Positions 54,603 to 63,931 of a stretch of DNA of 64,000 bases are shown in pieces (position 1 is the first letter of the stretch; the number at the start of each line of letters is the position of its first letter). Source of the stretch: Calothrix sp. MO_167.B12 (GTDB lineage: Bacteria > Cyanobacteriota > Cyanobacteriia > Cyanobacteriales > Nostocaceae); NCBI GenBank assembly GCA_030066045.1, contig JASJCJ010000001.1:1-64000 (forward strand). Direction: 5' to 3'. The notes under the pieces are model-generated. The model was not told the DNA's origin and did no database searches. It saw only the letters and a list, made by a program, of their open reading frames with translations. The translations under genes were made by a program, and so were the position numbers.

Positions 54603-55541
54603 ATGGAAAATAGAAATATTCTCATTCATGTTGGCTATATGAAAACAGGTTCAACATGGCTACAAAAAGTTTTATTTAATAATAAAAACGCTGGTTTTAC
54701 TCCTCTATTGAAGCATGAATATCTAGGTGGCTCTCTTGATGCAGTAGAACAATTCATCATAAATAATAGCTTCACTTTTTCTCATGAATCAGCACGCAAA
54801 GTATTTGAGCCAAGAATAAATGAAGCTTTAAGTACTTCTCTTGTACCTGTTTTATCTCAGGAAAGTTTGAGTGGTAATCCTGTAGATGGTTGTTATTGGG
54901 GTAAGGAAGTTGCAGATCGACTTTATGCTACTTTCCCAGAAGCAAAAATCTGCATTGTTATCCGCGAACAGAAAGCTATTTTAATGTCTATTTATCGACA
55001 CTATATAGGAGGAAAAGGAACTAAAACCTTGGAAGAATTTATTGGTATGGGGAAAGATATACCTGGTTATAAACCTATTTGTCGTTTGGAACATTTTGAA
55101 TATGACTTATTAATTGCATACTATCAAAATCTCTTTGGAAGAGAGAATGTGCTAGTATTACCATTTGAATTAATCCAAAAAGATGCGTATTATTTTTGCC
55201 AATGCATACTTAAATTCAGTAATACTGAAGGGAGTATAAATTATTCGTTACGCCCTCAAAATGCTGGTTTTAAAGGAGGTTCTCTTGCTTTAAAAAGAAG
55301 ACTGAATTATTTCTCAGAACCTCCTAATTGTATCAAACCACAGCCTAGATTTTCTTATAATTTAATTTATAAAGCATCAATAGTAACAAATAAAATTTTA
55401 CCTCAAAAAATACACCAGAATTTTGAGAATAAATGGAAGAATATTATTAATGACAAAGTTGGTGATTCATTTAGTGATAGTAACAGAAAAACTAGTCATT
55501 TAATTGGTATCAAGTTATCAGACTTTGGTTATGATTGTTAA
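54603..55541 (+). CDS. Sulfotransferase 2
   Basis: 312 aa. PAPS loop HVGYMKTGSTWLQKVLF (about 8-24) and 3'-phosphate region IVIREQKAILMSIYRHYIGG near 120. It shares length, layout and the C-terminal FGYDC with the gene at 56733-57659; the two are paralogues flanking one glycosyltransferase gene. Sits 24 bp after the preceding gene, in the same transcription unit. Likely substrate: a sugar in the exopolysaccharide. Confidence 0.86.
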   Translation: MENRNILIHVGYMKTGSTWLQKVLFNNKNAGFTPLLKHEYLGGSLDAVEQFIINNSFTFSHESARKVFEPRINEALSTSLVPVLSQESLSGNPVDGCYWGKEVADRLYATFPEAKICIVIREQKAILMSIYRHYIGGKGTKTLEEFIGMGKDIPGYKPICRLEHFEYDLLIAYYQNLFGRENVLVLPFELIQKDAYYFCQCILKFSNTEGSINYSLRPQNAGFKGGSLALKRRLNYFSEPPNCIKPQPRFSYNLIYKASIVTNKILPQKIHQNFENKWKNIINDKVGDSFSDSNRKTSHLIGIKLSDFGYDC

Positions 55542-55579
55542 CTTTAAATATTTAATAAGCCAAAATACATATCAACATT

Positions 55580-56632
55580 ATGTTAAATAATTACTTCAAT
55601 CCATTACCATTTCCAGTATTTTTTATATGCCGTTATTCTGAACGCTGGTCAGAACTATTTACATCTTCTCAAGCATCAGTTCCCGATCCTGATTCCCTCC
55701 ACAAACAAATAGTCACAAATGAAGATTGTTGGACTATCCATACTTATCTTCGACTAAAACAGCGTAATTTAAATGTATCATTGTCAAATGATTTAGTTCC
55801 AAATGCAATTTGTGTTGTTAATTCATTAGAATTTGGCATTAGAGATTTATCTTTCTCTTCATTTATTGTCGGTTGTCGTGGAGATGGACCTAAACCAGCT
55901 CTTGCAAACTTTACTATTGTTCAGAATGAAGAAAATGTAGAATCAAAGACGGAAGCATTTATTCCTCATTGGCCACAACCAGGTTTAATACCACGTTTAA
56001 CATCAAGAGGTAATCGAATTCAAAATATTGTTTTCAAAGGAGCAGAAAATAATTTATACGAAGAGTTTTGTTCTTCTCAATTTCGTCAAGAATTAAAGAA
56101 GTTAGGAACACAATTATTGATTCATGGCAAGTTGGAAAGTACTGTGAATTGGCATGACTATAGTAATGCTGATTTAGTGCTGGCTGTACGTGATTTAACA
56201 GAAAAGGATGCTTTAGTAAAACCTGCAAGTAAATTGGTCAATGCCTGGATAGCAGGTGCACCTGCATTACTTGGTCCAGAGGCTGCATACCGTCAGCTTA
56301 AGGAATCGCCACTAGACTACATCGAGGTGAGAACTCCACAGGAAGCACTAGATGCAATTCGTAAACTCAAAAAAGATACAAATTTGTATCAACAGATAAT
56401 TAGTAATGGTTTCAAACGAGCACAAGAATTTACTCCAGATAAAATTTCACAAAGATGGCGAGATGTCTTAGCTGGACCTGTAGCAGAGAATTATGTTCGC
56501 TGGTGTCAGCGTCCACAAATAATCCATAGGACAAAGTTTGTGTTCGGGGCATTGCGTGAAAAGCAAAACCAGGCGATCGCAAAATATAATCGCTTTCATG
56601 GAAAACGAATTATTTCAGGAAAATTGACATGA
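55580..56632 (+). CDS. GT-B-like glycosyltransferase of unknown family
   Basis: 350 aa. The N-terminal third is not recognisable, but the C-terminal half has GT-B features: ADLVLAVRD near 195, KPASKLVNAWIAGAPALLGPEAAYRQL near 212-240 (donor-site-like), and TPQEALDAIRKLKKD near 260, then a helix typical of the end of GT4-like enzymes. No signal peptide. Lies between two paralogous sulfotransferase genes, 38 bp after the first. Donor unknown; function inferred from fold and position. Confidence 0.6.
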   Translation: MLNNYFNPLPFPVFFICRYSERWSELFTSSQASVPDPDSLHKQIVTNEDCWTIHTYLRLKQRNLNVSLSNDLVPNAICVVNSLEFGIRDLSFSSFIVGCRGDGPKPALANFTIVQNEENVESKTEAFIPHWPQPGLIPRLTSRGNRIQNIVFKGAENNLYEEFCSSQFRQELKKLGTQLLIHGKLESTVNWHDYSNADLVLAVRDLTEKDALVKPASKLVNAWIAGAPALLGPEAAYRQLKESPLDYIEVRTPQEALDAIRKLKKDTNLYQQIISNGFKRAQEFTPDKISQRWRDVLAGPVAENYVRWCQRPQIIHRTKFVFGALREKQNQAIAKYNRFHGKRIISGKLT

Positions 56633-56732
56633 TATATTAAGTTTATTTTAAATAAATTTATCATTCTTTCCATTGATACTTTAAAGTATATTAATTCGCA
56701 ACAAATAGTTCAATCTTAATGAAAATTTTCAA

Positions 56733-57659
56733 ATGTTAAGTTCCAATCTTTTAATTCATATTGGCTATCCTAAAGTTGCATCAACTTGGTTGCAAAAGGC
56801 TATTTTTAATGATGAAAATGCAGGATTTATAACCCCTTGGGGTGCTTGTTCTGCAGAGGCTCTAGATGCATTTGCACTCACTAATTCTTTTCGTTTTTCT
56901 GCTGAAGAAACATACAAATTATTTGAGCCAGGTTTAAAACAGGCTAATGAGAGAGATTTGATACCTGTTATTTCTCATGAATCATTAAGTGGTAACCAGA
57001 TGGGTCAAAATTATTGGGGTAAAGAGGTTGCTGATAGAATGTATGCTGTTTTTCCTGACGCTCGTATATTGATTATGCTCAGGGAGCAAAAATCAATATT
57101 AATGTCATCATACCAACAACATATAAAAACGGGAGGGAACAAAACTATAAATAGATTTATAGGAGTAGATATAAATAAAGCAGGCTTTAAACCAATATGC
57201 CGGTTAGAACATTTAGAATATGACTTATTGATTTCATATTATCAGACACTTTTTGGCAACAAAAATGTGTTAGTTTTACCCCTAGAATTGCTCAAGAAGG
57301 ACAAAATATTTTTTATTAAAAAGCTACTTGATTTTACTGGTTCTCAAGGTAAAATTGCGTCTAATGATGTTCTTCATAATGTCAGCCCTAAAGCTGGTAC
57401 TCTTGCTTTTAGGCGTATGATAAATTGTTTGATGCAGCCAACTGATTTTAGTGGAGCAAAAATTCCTTTACAACATCGTTTAGCAGTTGGTTTATCACAA
57501 TTAATGGATCCATTAATCCCAGAATCAGTCCATAAAAATATCAAAAATAACTGGCAAAATTGTATTGATGACTATGTTCAAGACCAATTTAAAAAAAGTA
57601 ATCAGAAAACAAGCGAATTGACAGGAATTAATTTAAGTGAATTTGGTTATGATTGTTAA
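56733..57659 (+). CDS. Sulfotransferase 3
   Basis: 308 aa. Closely related to the gene at 54603-55541 (both start NxLIHxGYxK, both have YWGKEVADRxYA, ICRLEHxEYDLLI and end FGYDC). The PAPS loop is GYPKVASTW, with Ala where the paralogue has Gly (GYMKTGSTW). The active region is otherwise similar. Sulfation of a second position or a second sugar is possible. Follows the GT-B-like gene by 100 bp. Confidence 0.84.
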   Translation: MLSSNLLIHIGYPKVASTWLQKAIFNDENAGFITPWGACSAEALDAFALTNSFRFSAEETYKLFEPGLKQANERDLIPVISHESLSGNQMGQNYWGKEVADRMYAVFPDARILIMLREQKSILMSSYQQHIKTGGNKTINRFIGVDINKAGFKPICRLEHLEYDLLISYYQTLFGNKNVLVLPLELLKKDKIFFIKKLLDFTGSQGKIASNDVLHNVSPKAGTLAFRRMINCLMQPTDFSGAKIPLQHRLAVGLSQLMDPLIPESVHKNIKNNWQNCIDDYVQDQFKKSNQKTSELTGINLSEFGYDC

Positions 57660-57747
57660 CTAATATTCAATTTCTAGCAATTCCCAACCTGGTGAAGTAC
57701 AGTTATAGGCTAAACAGTTTTTGATTTCAAATATTATTTAGTTAGTT

Positions 57748-58737
57748 ATGCTCAATAACCCACTACACTTACTCATAGTTATTGTTAACTATAGAACGCC
57801 AGATTTAACCATCGACTGCTTACAATCTTTAGTTAACGAAGTGCGATCGCTCCCCGGAACCCGTGTTATTGTTACCGATAATGCTTCCGGTGACGATTCA
57901 GTTGACAAAATTCAAACTGCTATTGAAAACGAAAGTTGGCAAGATTGGGTATCCTTCATGCCACTAGAACATAATGGTGGTTTTGCATTTGGTAATAATG
58001 CTGCAATCCGTCCGGTTATAAATTCTCCTACTCCCCCAAATTACGTTCTCTTACTTAACCCAGATACTATAGTTCGTCCTGGTGCTTTAAAAGTACTTAT
58101 GGACTTTATGAAAGAACATCCCCAAGTAGGAATTGCTGGTAGTCGTCTAGAAGATCCTGATGGTACTCCCCAAGTTTCTGCTTTTCGCTTTCATTCTATC
58201 CTCAGCGAACTCAATGCAGGCTTACGTCTACGATTTGGTAAAAAGTTCAAAGAACGTTGGGCTGTTATCCCCCCTACCCTTCCCCAAGAAATTACCCAAG
58301 TTGATTGGGTAGCTGGAGCCAGCATGATTGTGCGCCGTCAAGTATTTGAACAGGTCGGTGTAATGGACGAAGGATACTTCATGTACTATGAAGAGGCTGA
58401 TTTTTGCTTGCAAACTAATAGGGCTGGTTGGACTTGCTATTATGTCCCAGAGAGCCGAGTAGTACATTTAGTCGGTCAAAGCTCTGGAGTTACCGACCCT
58501 AAAGCTCCACGCAAACGTCTTCCGCAGTACTGGTTTGATTCTCGGCGACGTTACTTTGTCAAAAATCACGGTTGGCTGTATGCATCGTTAGCAGATGCTG
58601 CTTTTGCTTTTCCTTTTGCCCTGACCAAATTACGTTGGATGCTGATGGGACAACGTTCTAATTATCCACCAAATTTTTTGATTGATTTTATCCGCAATAG
58701 TGCGATCGCCAAAGGATTTATTCAATCCCCACAATAG
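57748..58737 (+). CDS. Family 2 glycosyltransferase, rhamnosyltransferase type
   Basis: 329 aa. Cytoplasmic GT-A with VIVNYRTPDLTIDCLQSL at the start, DNASGDDS, the acceptor/metal region LLLNPDTIVRPGALKVL and WVAGASMIVRRQVFEQVG, then EADFCLQTNRAGW. This pattern is characteristic of WbbL-like rhamnosyltransferases. A short hydrophobic helix near 275-292 may touch the membrane. The acceptor is presumably the lipid-linked repeat unit. The last 55 bp overlap the long ORF of the next gene, whose true start is downstream. Confidence 0.88.
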   Translation: MLNNPLHLLIVIVNYRTPDLTIDCLQSLVNEVRSLPGTRVIVTDNASGDDSVDKIQTAIENESWQDWVSFMPLEHNGGFAFGNNAAIRPVINSPTPPNYVLLLNPDTIVRPGALKVLMDFMKEHPQVGIAGSRLEDPDGTPQVSAFRFHSILSELNAGLRLRFGKKFKERWAVIPPTLPQEITQVDWVAGASMIVRRQVFEQVGVMDEGYFMYYEEADFCLQTNRAGWTCYYVPESRVVHLVGQSSGVTDPKAPRKRLPQYWFDSRRRYFVKNHGWLYASLADAAFAFPFALTKLRWMLMGQRSNYPPNFLIDFIRNSAIAKGFIQSPQ

Positions 58738-58783
58738 ATCAATAACCAATAGAATTTGTATTTACCAATCAATAGAGCATATT

Positions 58784-59350
58784 ATGGTCACACAACAGGA
58801 CTTAATATCGAGTCCTACCCTAGCAACAAGCAATACCCTTGGACTTTGGGAACAAGTTAAGGAAGACTGGATAGCTCATGGGTGCGATTGGACAAAGCCT
58901 GGATTTAGAGCAGTGGCTGTTCAACGCTTTGGTGTATGGAGGATGAAAATTGAGCCCAAATTCCTCCGCGCTCCCTTTAGTATTCTCTACCGGGCTTTAT
59001 ATCGTAAAATCCGCAATAATTACGGCATTGAATTACCTTATACCGTTAAACTTGGTCGTCGGGTAATTATTGAACATCAAGGGGCAATTGTCATTCATGG
59101 AAATTGTATTATCGGCGATGATTGTATTATTCGCCAGGGTGTAACTTTGGGTAATCGCTACCTAGAACGTCCATTTGATGCACCGAAACTAGGAACTCGC
59201 GTCAATGTTGGCGCAGGAGCGAAAATTTTTGGTGATGTCACCATCGGTGATCGCGCTAATATTGGTGCTAATGCAGTAGTTCTCAATAATGTACCAACTG
59301 AAGCAACCGCCGTAGGTATTCCAGCTAAAATTATCGGCAGTAGAAATTAG
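58784..59350 (+). CDS. Hexapeptide acyltransferase, serine O-acetyltransferase-like
   Basis: 188 aa from ATG 58784; an upstream start would overlap the previous gene by 56 bp. Left-handed beta-helix with hexapeptide repeats from about 85 (LGRRVIIEHQGAIVIHG, IGDDCIIRQGVTLGN, GAKIFGDVTIGDRANIGA) and the usual GIPAKIIGS end. CysE-like, but without the serine-transferase N-terminal domain, so likely a sugar O- or N-acetyltransferase using acetyl-CoA. Placed in the exopolysaccharide locus, 47 bp after the family 2 GT gene. Confidence 0.82.
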   Translation: MVTQQDLISSPTLATSNTLGLWEQVKEDWIAHGCDWTKPGFRAVAVQRFGVWRMKIEPKFLRAPFSILYRALYRKIRNNYGIELPYTVKLGRRVIIEHQGAIVIHGNCIIGDDCIIRQGVTLGNRYLERPFDAPKLGTRVNVGAGAKIFGDVTIGDRANIGANAVVLNNVPTEATAVGIPAKIIGSRN

Positions 59351-59624
59351 GGTAACTTTTAATGCATCAACAATCCTCATGAATATGGTGTCATTACTGA
59401 GGAAATAGGGTAGAGAATAAAACAATCTTTACATTGGAACCTTAAATTTTGAATTTTTGGCAAACAATTGACAATTCTCTCCCAATGCAAAAAAAAGTAG
59501 GTGATAACTGTAATATCTGATGGGTCAATTTTCGTAAACTCTTGTTGTGAAAAGCTCATACGATCTCAAATTTAAACTTTCAAGTTAGGCAAGAACTTAA
59601 ATAAATATTTATACGTAAATAATT

Positions 59625-60698
59625 ATGAAAGCACTGATACTATCGGGCGGTAAGGGAACCCGCTTGCGCCCCATAACTTATACTGGTGCCAAGCAATTAG
59701 TTCCCGTGGCAAATAAGCCTATTCTGTGGTACGGAATTGAGTCTATTGTTGCCGCAGGTATTACCGATATCGGTATTATCATCAGCCCGGAAACTGGAGA
59801 AGAAATCAAAGCGAAAACAGGTGATGGCGATCGCTTTGGTGCCAGAATAACTTATATACCTCAGGATAGGCCTGGGGGTTTAGCCCATGCAGTGAAAGTG
59901 GCTCAACCTTTTTTGGCAGATACACCTTTTTTAATGTACTTGGGAGATAATCTAGTTGAAAGTGACCTGGGTTTATTCGTTGACGATTTTAAAGACCGCA
60001 GGCTGGATGCTTTAACATTATTATGTCCAGTAAACAATCCTAGTGCTTTTGGGGTTGCTCAAGTTGACGAGAGAGGAAGAGTTTTACAGTTAGTAGAAAA
60101 ACCCAAGGTTCCCCCTTCCAATTTGGCACTGGTAGGTATTTATTTATTTTCCAGTACAATTCACCAAGCGATCGCTAATATTCAACCCTCTGCTCGAGGA
60201 GAGCTAGAAATTACCGACGCTATCCAGCATTTGATAGATCGCAACCAACAGGTGGAAGCTCATAAATTAAAGGGTTGGTGGTTAGACACAGGTAAGAAAG
60301 ATGATTTACTAGAAGCTAACCGCATTATTCTGGATACTTGTTTAGAAACTGCGATTGCTGGTGAAGTAGATGAAAATAGCCAAATTATTGGGCGGGTAAA
60401 GATTGGAAAAGAATCTCAAATTGTCAATTGCACCATTCGCGGACCAGTGACCATTGGTTGTGGTTGTCATTTAGAAAATTGTTTCATCGGTCCTTATAGT
60501 AGCATTGCGGATGGAGTAACTTTAATCGACGCAGACATAGAACATAGCGTCATTTTACAAGACGCAAAAGTCATCGGTATTCAACAGCGAATTGTAGACA
60601 GCGTTATCGGACAACGGGCTCAGTTTAAAGTCGCGCCCCAACGTCCTAAAGCCTTACGTTTTCTGATTGGGGATGATTCACAAATCGAACTAGTTTGA
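59625..60698 (+). CDS. rmlA: Glucose-1-phosphate thymidylyltransferase, long form
   Basis: 357 aa. Nucleotidyltransferase domain 1-235 (LSGGKGTRLRPITYTGAKQL, YLGDNLVESDLG, WWLDTGKKDDLLEAN) followed by a left-handed beta-helix tail (about 250-357), the long version found in many cyanobacteria and archaea. Makes dTDP-glucose from glucose-1-phosphate and dTTP. It should begin the dTDP-sugar supply for this locus. A dTDP-glucose 4,6-dehydratase gene (rmlB) is not in the window. The following gene starts 23 bp after its stop. Confidence 0.92.
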   Translation: MKALILSGGKGTRLRPITYTGAKQLVPVANKPILWYGIESIVAAGITDIGIIISPETGEEIKAKTGDGDRFGARITYIPQDRPGGLAHAVKVAQPFLADTPFLMYLGDNLVESDLGLFVDDFKDRRLDALTLLCPVNNPSAFGVAQVDERGRVLQLVEKPKVPPSNLALVGIYLFSSTIHQAIANIQPSARGELEITDAIQHLIDRNQQVEAHKLKGWWLDTGKKDDLLEANRIILDTCLETAIAGEVDENSQIIGRVKIGKESQIVNCTIRGPVTIGCGCHLENCFIGPYSSIADGVTLIDADIEHSVILQDAKVIGIQQRIVDSVIGQRAQFKVAPQRPKALRFLIGDDSQIELV

Positions 60699-60721
60699 TT
60701 GGACTACCATTGGAGAAATTA

Positions 60722-61855
60722 ATGTCAACAACTATTCCTTTTAATCGCCCTGTGACTGTGGGGAAAGAATTCACATACATCCAAGAGACCATTGAAAATA
60801 TGGATCTTTCTGGAGATGGTGCCATTACTAAGAAATGTCATAGTCTACTAGAAGATATTCTACAAGTCCCGAAAGTATTACTGACTACTTCCTGCACCCA
60901 TGCTTTGGAAATGGCTGCATTATTATTAAATATGCAACCGGGAGATGAAGTAATTGTTCCTTCTTTTACTTTCGTTTCTACTATCAATGCTTTTGCTTTG
61001 CGGGGTGTACGTCCCATATTTGCCGATATTCGTCCAGATACCCTCAACCTGGATGAATCCAAACTCGAAAAACTGATTACTCCCCAAACTAAAGCAATTG
61101 TACCTGTACACTATGCAGGTGTTGGGTGTGAAATGGACACAATCATGGATATTGCTGGACGTTATAAGATACCAGTAGTTGAAGATAATGCTCATGGATT
61201 ATTTGCTAAATATAAAGGTAAGTATCTAGGTACTTTCGGCTGTTTAGCAACCCAAAGTTTCCATGAAACCAAGAATTTCACCTGTGGCGAAGGAGGAGCT
61301 TTATTAATCAATGAACCCTATTATATAGAACGGGCAGAAATTATCCGTGAAAAAGGGACTAACCGCAGTCGTTTTTATCGCGGCCAGGTAGATAAATATA
61401 CTTGGGTAGACATTGGTTCTAGTTACTTACCCTCAGGTATACTTGCAGCCTTTTTATATGCCCAAATTGAAGCTCGGCAACAGATTCAAGGCAAACGACA
61501 GCAAATTTGGGAATATTATTACAATCATCTTCAAGACTGGGCACAGGAGAAAGGTGTACGACTACCGATTGTACCCCCTGAATGCGAGCAGGCATACCAT
61601 ATGTTCTATATGCTCATGCCCTCACTAGAAAAGCGTCAGGCTCTCATCGCACACTTACGCTCACAAGGAATTAGTAGTGTCTTTCACTACTTACCCTTGC
61701 ACCTATCTCAAATGGGGCGGAAGTTCGGTGGTTCAGAAGGAGATTGTCCGGTTACAGAAAGTGTGAGTGATCGCTTACTACGTTTACCCTTTTACAATAA
61801 TTTGACCGAAGAAGATTTGGCGCGAGTAGTAACTTCTATCAAGGATTTTTGCTAA
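60722..61855 (+). CDS. WecE-type sugar nucleotide aminotransferase
   Basis: 377 aa from ATG 60722, with GGAG 9 bp upstream. DegT/DnrJ/EryC1 fold: catalytic Lys in SFHETKNFTCGEGG near 184, matching the dTDP-4-oxo-6-deoxyglucose aminotransferase WecE. PLP-dependent transfer of an amino group to make a dTDP-4-amino-4,6-dideoxyhexose. Needs a 4-keto sugar from a dehydratase encoded elsewhere. Directly follows RmlA and is 3 bp ahead of the next GT gene, so it is part of one operon. The amino group could be acetylated by the hexapeptide enzyme above. Confidence 0.9.
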   Translation: MSTTIPFNRPVTVGKEFTYIQETIENMDLSGDGAITKKCHSLLEDILQVPKVLLTTSCTHALEMAALLLNMQPGDEVIVPSFTFVSTINAFALRGVRPIFADIRPDTLNLDESKLEKLITPQTKAIVPVHYAGVGCEMDTIMDIAGRYKIPVVEDNAHGLFAKYKGKYLGTFGCLATQSFHETKNFTCGEGGALLINEPYYIERAEIIREKGTNRSRFYRGQVDKYTWVDIGSSYLPSGILAAFLYAQIEARQQIQGKRQQIWEYYYNHLQDWAQEKGVRLPIVPPECEQAYHMFYMLMPSLEKRQALIAHLRSQGISSVFHYLPLHLSQMGRKFGGSEGDCPVTESVSDRLLRLPFYNNLTEEDLARVVTSIKDFC

Positions 61856-61858
61856 GGT

Positions 61859-62977
61859 ATGGCTTCCAATAAATCTCACATTGCCATTCATCTTCATTGC
61901 CTGTTTAATGGTGGCATTGAGCGAATTATGGCAAATTTAACCCATAATTTTATCGAACGCGGTTTACAAGTGGATTTGGTGCTTAATTATTTAGGGAATC
62001 CTGCTTTTAGGTCAGAGTTTCCAGCAGAAGTGCGGATTATAGATTTAAAAGCAGATAAAATCCAAGCCAGACTACCCAGACTAATACGTTATTTACGACA
62101 GCATCAACCTACAGCCTTATTATCAGCTAATCACTATGCCAATGAAATGGCTATATTAGCCAAATATCTCTCACGTGTGCCTACAAAGGTAGTAGTTTCC
62201 GATCAAACTAATTTATCCGTAGAAACAAAGAAAAAATCTCCTTTGAGTGGCAGATATTGGGCACCTTTGGCTTTAAAATTGCTTTATCCTGGGGCTGATG
62301 GCAGAATAGCTCCCTCTATTGGTGTAGCTCAGGACTTGGTTAGTATAACTGGTTTGCCAATAGATAAATTTCAGGTCATTTACAATCCGGTAATCAATCC
62401 CACAATTTTTGCTAAAGCAAAAGAGCCTGTAGACCATCCTTGGTTTGCTCCTGGGGAGTTACCAGTAATCTTGGCAGCCGGAAGACTAGAAAAACAAAAA
62501 GACTTCCCCACTCTCATTCGAGCTTTTGCAAAAGTACGAGAGGTGACACCATCTCGATTAGTCATTTTTGGTACAGGCTCTGAACATTCTAGATTAAAAA
62601 GTTTAATTAATGAATTGGACTTAGAAGATTATGTAGATCTACCCGGTTTTACCAAGAATCCCTATGCCTATGTTGCCAAATCAGCAGTACTGACATTATC
62701 TTCTGCTTGGGAAGGATTACCCACATTTTTGATTGAGACTATGGCTTTGGGTATACCAGTGGTTTCGACTGATTGTCCGAGTGGTCCAGCAGAAATTTTA
62801 GACAATGGCAAATATGGTGATTTAGTCCCTGTTGACGATCCTCCAGCTCTGGCAGAAGCAATTTTAAACATCTTATCTGGTAATTACAAATCTGCATCTC
62901 TAGATTGGTTAGAACAATTCACTGTAGAACAGACTACTCAAAAATATCTAGATATGCTCGGTATTCAAGTTGAATAA
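61859..62977 (+). CDS. Family 4 glycosyltransferase
   Basis: 372 aa GT-B. Acceptor half starts IAIHLHCLFNGGIERIMANL; donor half has VILAAGRLEKQKDFPTLI near 202, GFTKNPYAYVAKSAVLTL and EGLPTFLIETMALGIPVV near 282. Starts 3 bp after the aminotransferase stop, so it may add the amino-deoxysugar made by that gene pair. No membrane span. Donor specificity not readable. Confidence 0.9.
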   Translation: MASNKSHIAIHLHCLFNGGIERIMANLTHNFIERGLQVDLVLNYLGNPAFRSEFPAEVRIIDLKADKIQARLPRLIRYLRQHQPTALLSANHYANEMAILAKYLSRVPTKVVVSDQTNLSVETKKKSPLSGRYWAPLALKLLYPGADGRIAPSIGVAQDLVSITGLPIDKFQVIYNPVINPTIFAKAKEPVDHPWFAPGELPVILAAGRLEKQKDFPTLIRAFAKVREVTPSRLVIFGTGSEHSRLKSLINELDLEDYVDLPGFTKNPYAYVAKSAVLTLSSAWEGLPTFLIETMALGIPVVSTDCPSGPAEILDNGKYGDLVPVDDPPALAEAILNILSGNYKSASLDWLEQFTVEQTTQKYLDMLGIQVE

Positions 62978-62986
62978 ATTCTCAAA

Positions 62987-63931
62987 ATGAAAATTGCATT
63001 GATTATTGCCTACTTTGGTAAATGGCCAATTTGGTTTCCTGCTTTTCTCGAATCTTGTAAATATAATTCTGGAGTTGATTGGATTTTATTCACAGATTGC
63101 GAGATACCTAATTTTACAGTAAATAATGTCAAGTTTGTGCAATTTACTGTTGAAGATTTTAATTCACTAGCTTCAAATAAATTGGGATTTCAAGTAAATC
63201 TCCCATTTATTTACAAAATGTGTGATTTCAAACCTACATTTGGTCTTGTTTTTGAAGATTATCTCAAAAATTATGATTTTTGGGGGCATTGCGATCTAGA
63301 TGTAGTTTGGGGTAATATTCGTAAATTTATCACTGATGATATTTTGAATCATCATGAAATTATTTCGGGAGGGAAAGAAATTATATCTGGACATTTTTGC
63401 CTGTATAAAAATACAAATAAAATAAATAATATTTTCACAAAACTATCTTATTATAAAAGCCAATTAACATCGTCAGAACATACCTGCTTTGATGAATCGG
63501 CAATGACAAATATAATTAAAAATTTATCAAATAAGGGTGAGGTCACAGTTTATTGGCCAAAGTGGTTAGTTAATTTCCCTAACTTAGAAAAACCAATGCC
63601 GGCAGCTCGGTTAGGAGTTCATGTTAATCGTTGGTATTGGGAAGCAGGAAAATTATATAATCGTTCCCATGAAGTAATGTATATACATTTTATGACATGG
63701 AAAAAAAGTCTTACATCTTGTAAATTTGATTACTCAGATAACCCTACATCTTTCTATATATCTTACTCTCATATTGGATTGAATAAAGCAGATAGACCAT
63801 CATTAACATCTCAATTATCTTCATTGTTTGTATTAATTCAGACATTGATCTATTTTGATTACAAAGTTTGGTATCGTCGAATTAATCATTATGTAATCAA
63901 AAAAATATTGTACAGATTTAATGAAATTTAA
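62987..63931 (+). CDS. DUF6625-type glycosyltransferase-like protein
   Basis: 314 aa. Fits the DUF6625 group of capsule- and EPS-linked proteins: MKIALIIAYFGKWPIWFPAF at the start, ILFTDCEIP, then HCDLDVVWG near 105, which looks like the DxD metal site of a GT-A enzyme. SGHFCLYKN and HVNRWYWEAGKL are other typical stretches. It starts 9 bp after the previous gene. A nucleotide-sugar transferase activity is plausible but I know of no demonstration. Confidence 0.75.
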   Translation: MKIALIIAYFGKWPIWFPAFLESCKYNSGVDWILFTDCEIPNFTVNNVKFVQFTVEDFNSLASNKLGFQVNLPFIYKMCDFKPTFGLVFEDYLKNYDFWGHCDLDVVWGNIRKFITDDILNHHEIISGGKEIISGHFCLYKNTNKINNIFTKLSYYKSQLTSSEHTCFDESAMTNIIKNLSNKGEVTVYWPKWLVNFPNLEKPMPAARLGVHVNRWYWEAGKLYNRSHEVMYIHFMTWKKSLTSCKFDYSDNPTSFYISYSHIGLNKADRPSLTSQLSSLFVLIQTLIYFDYKVWYRRINHYVIKKILYRFNEI

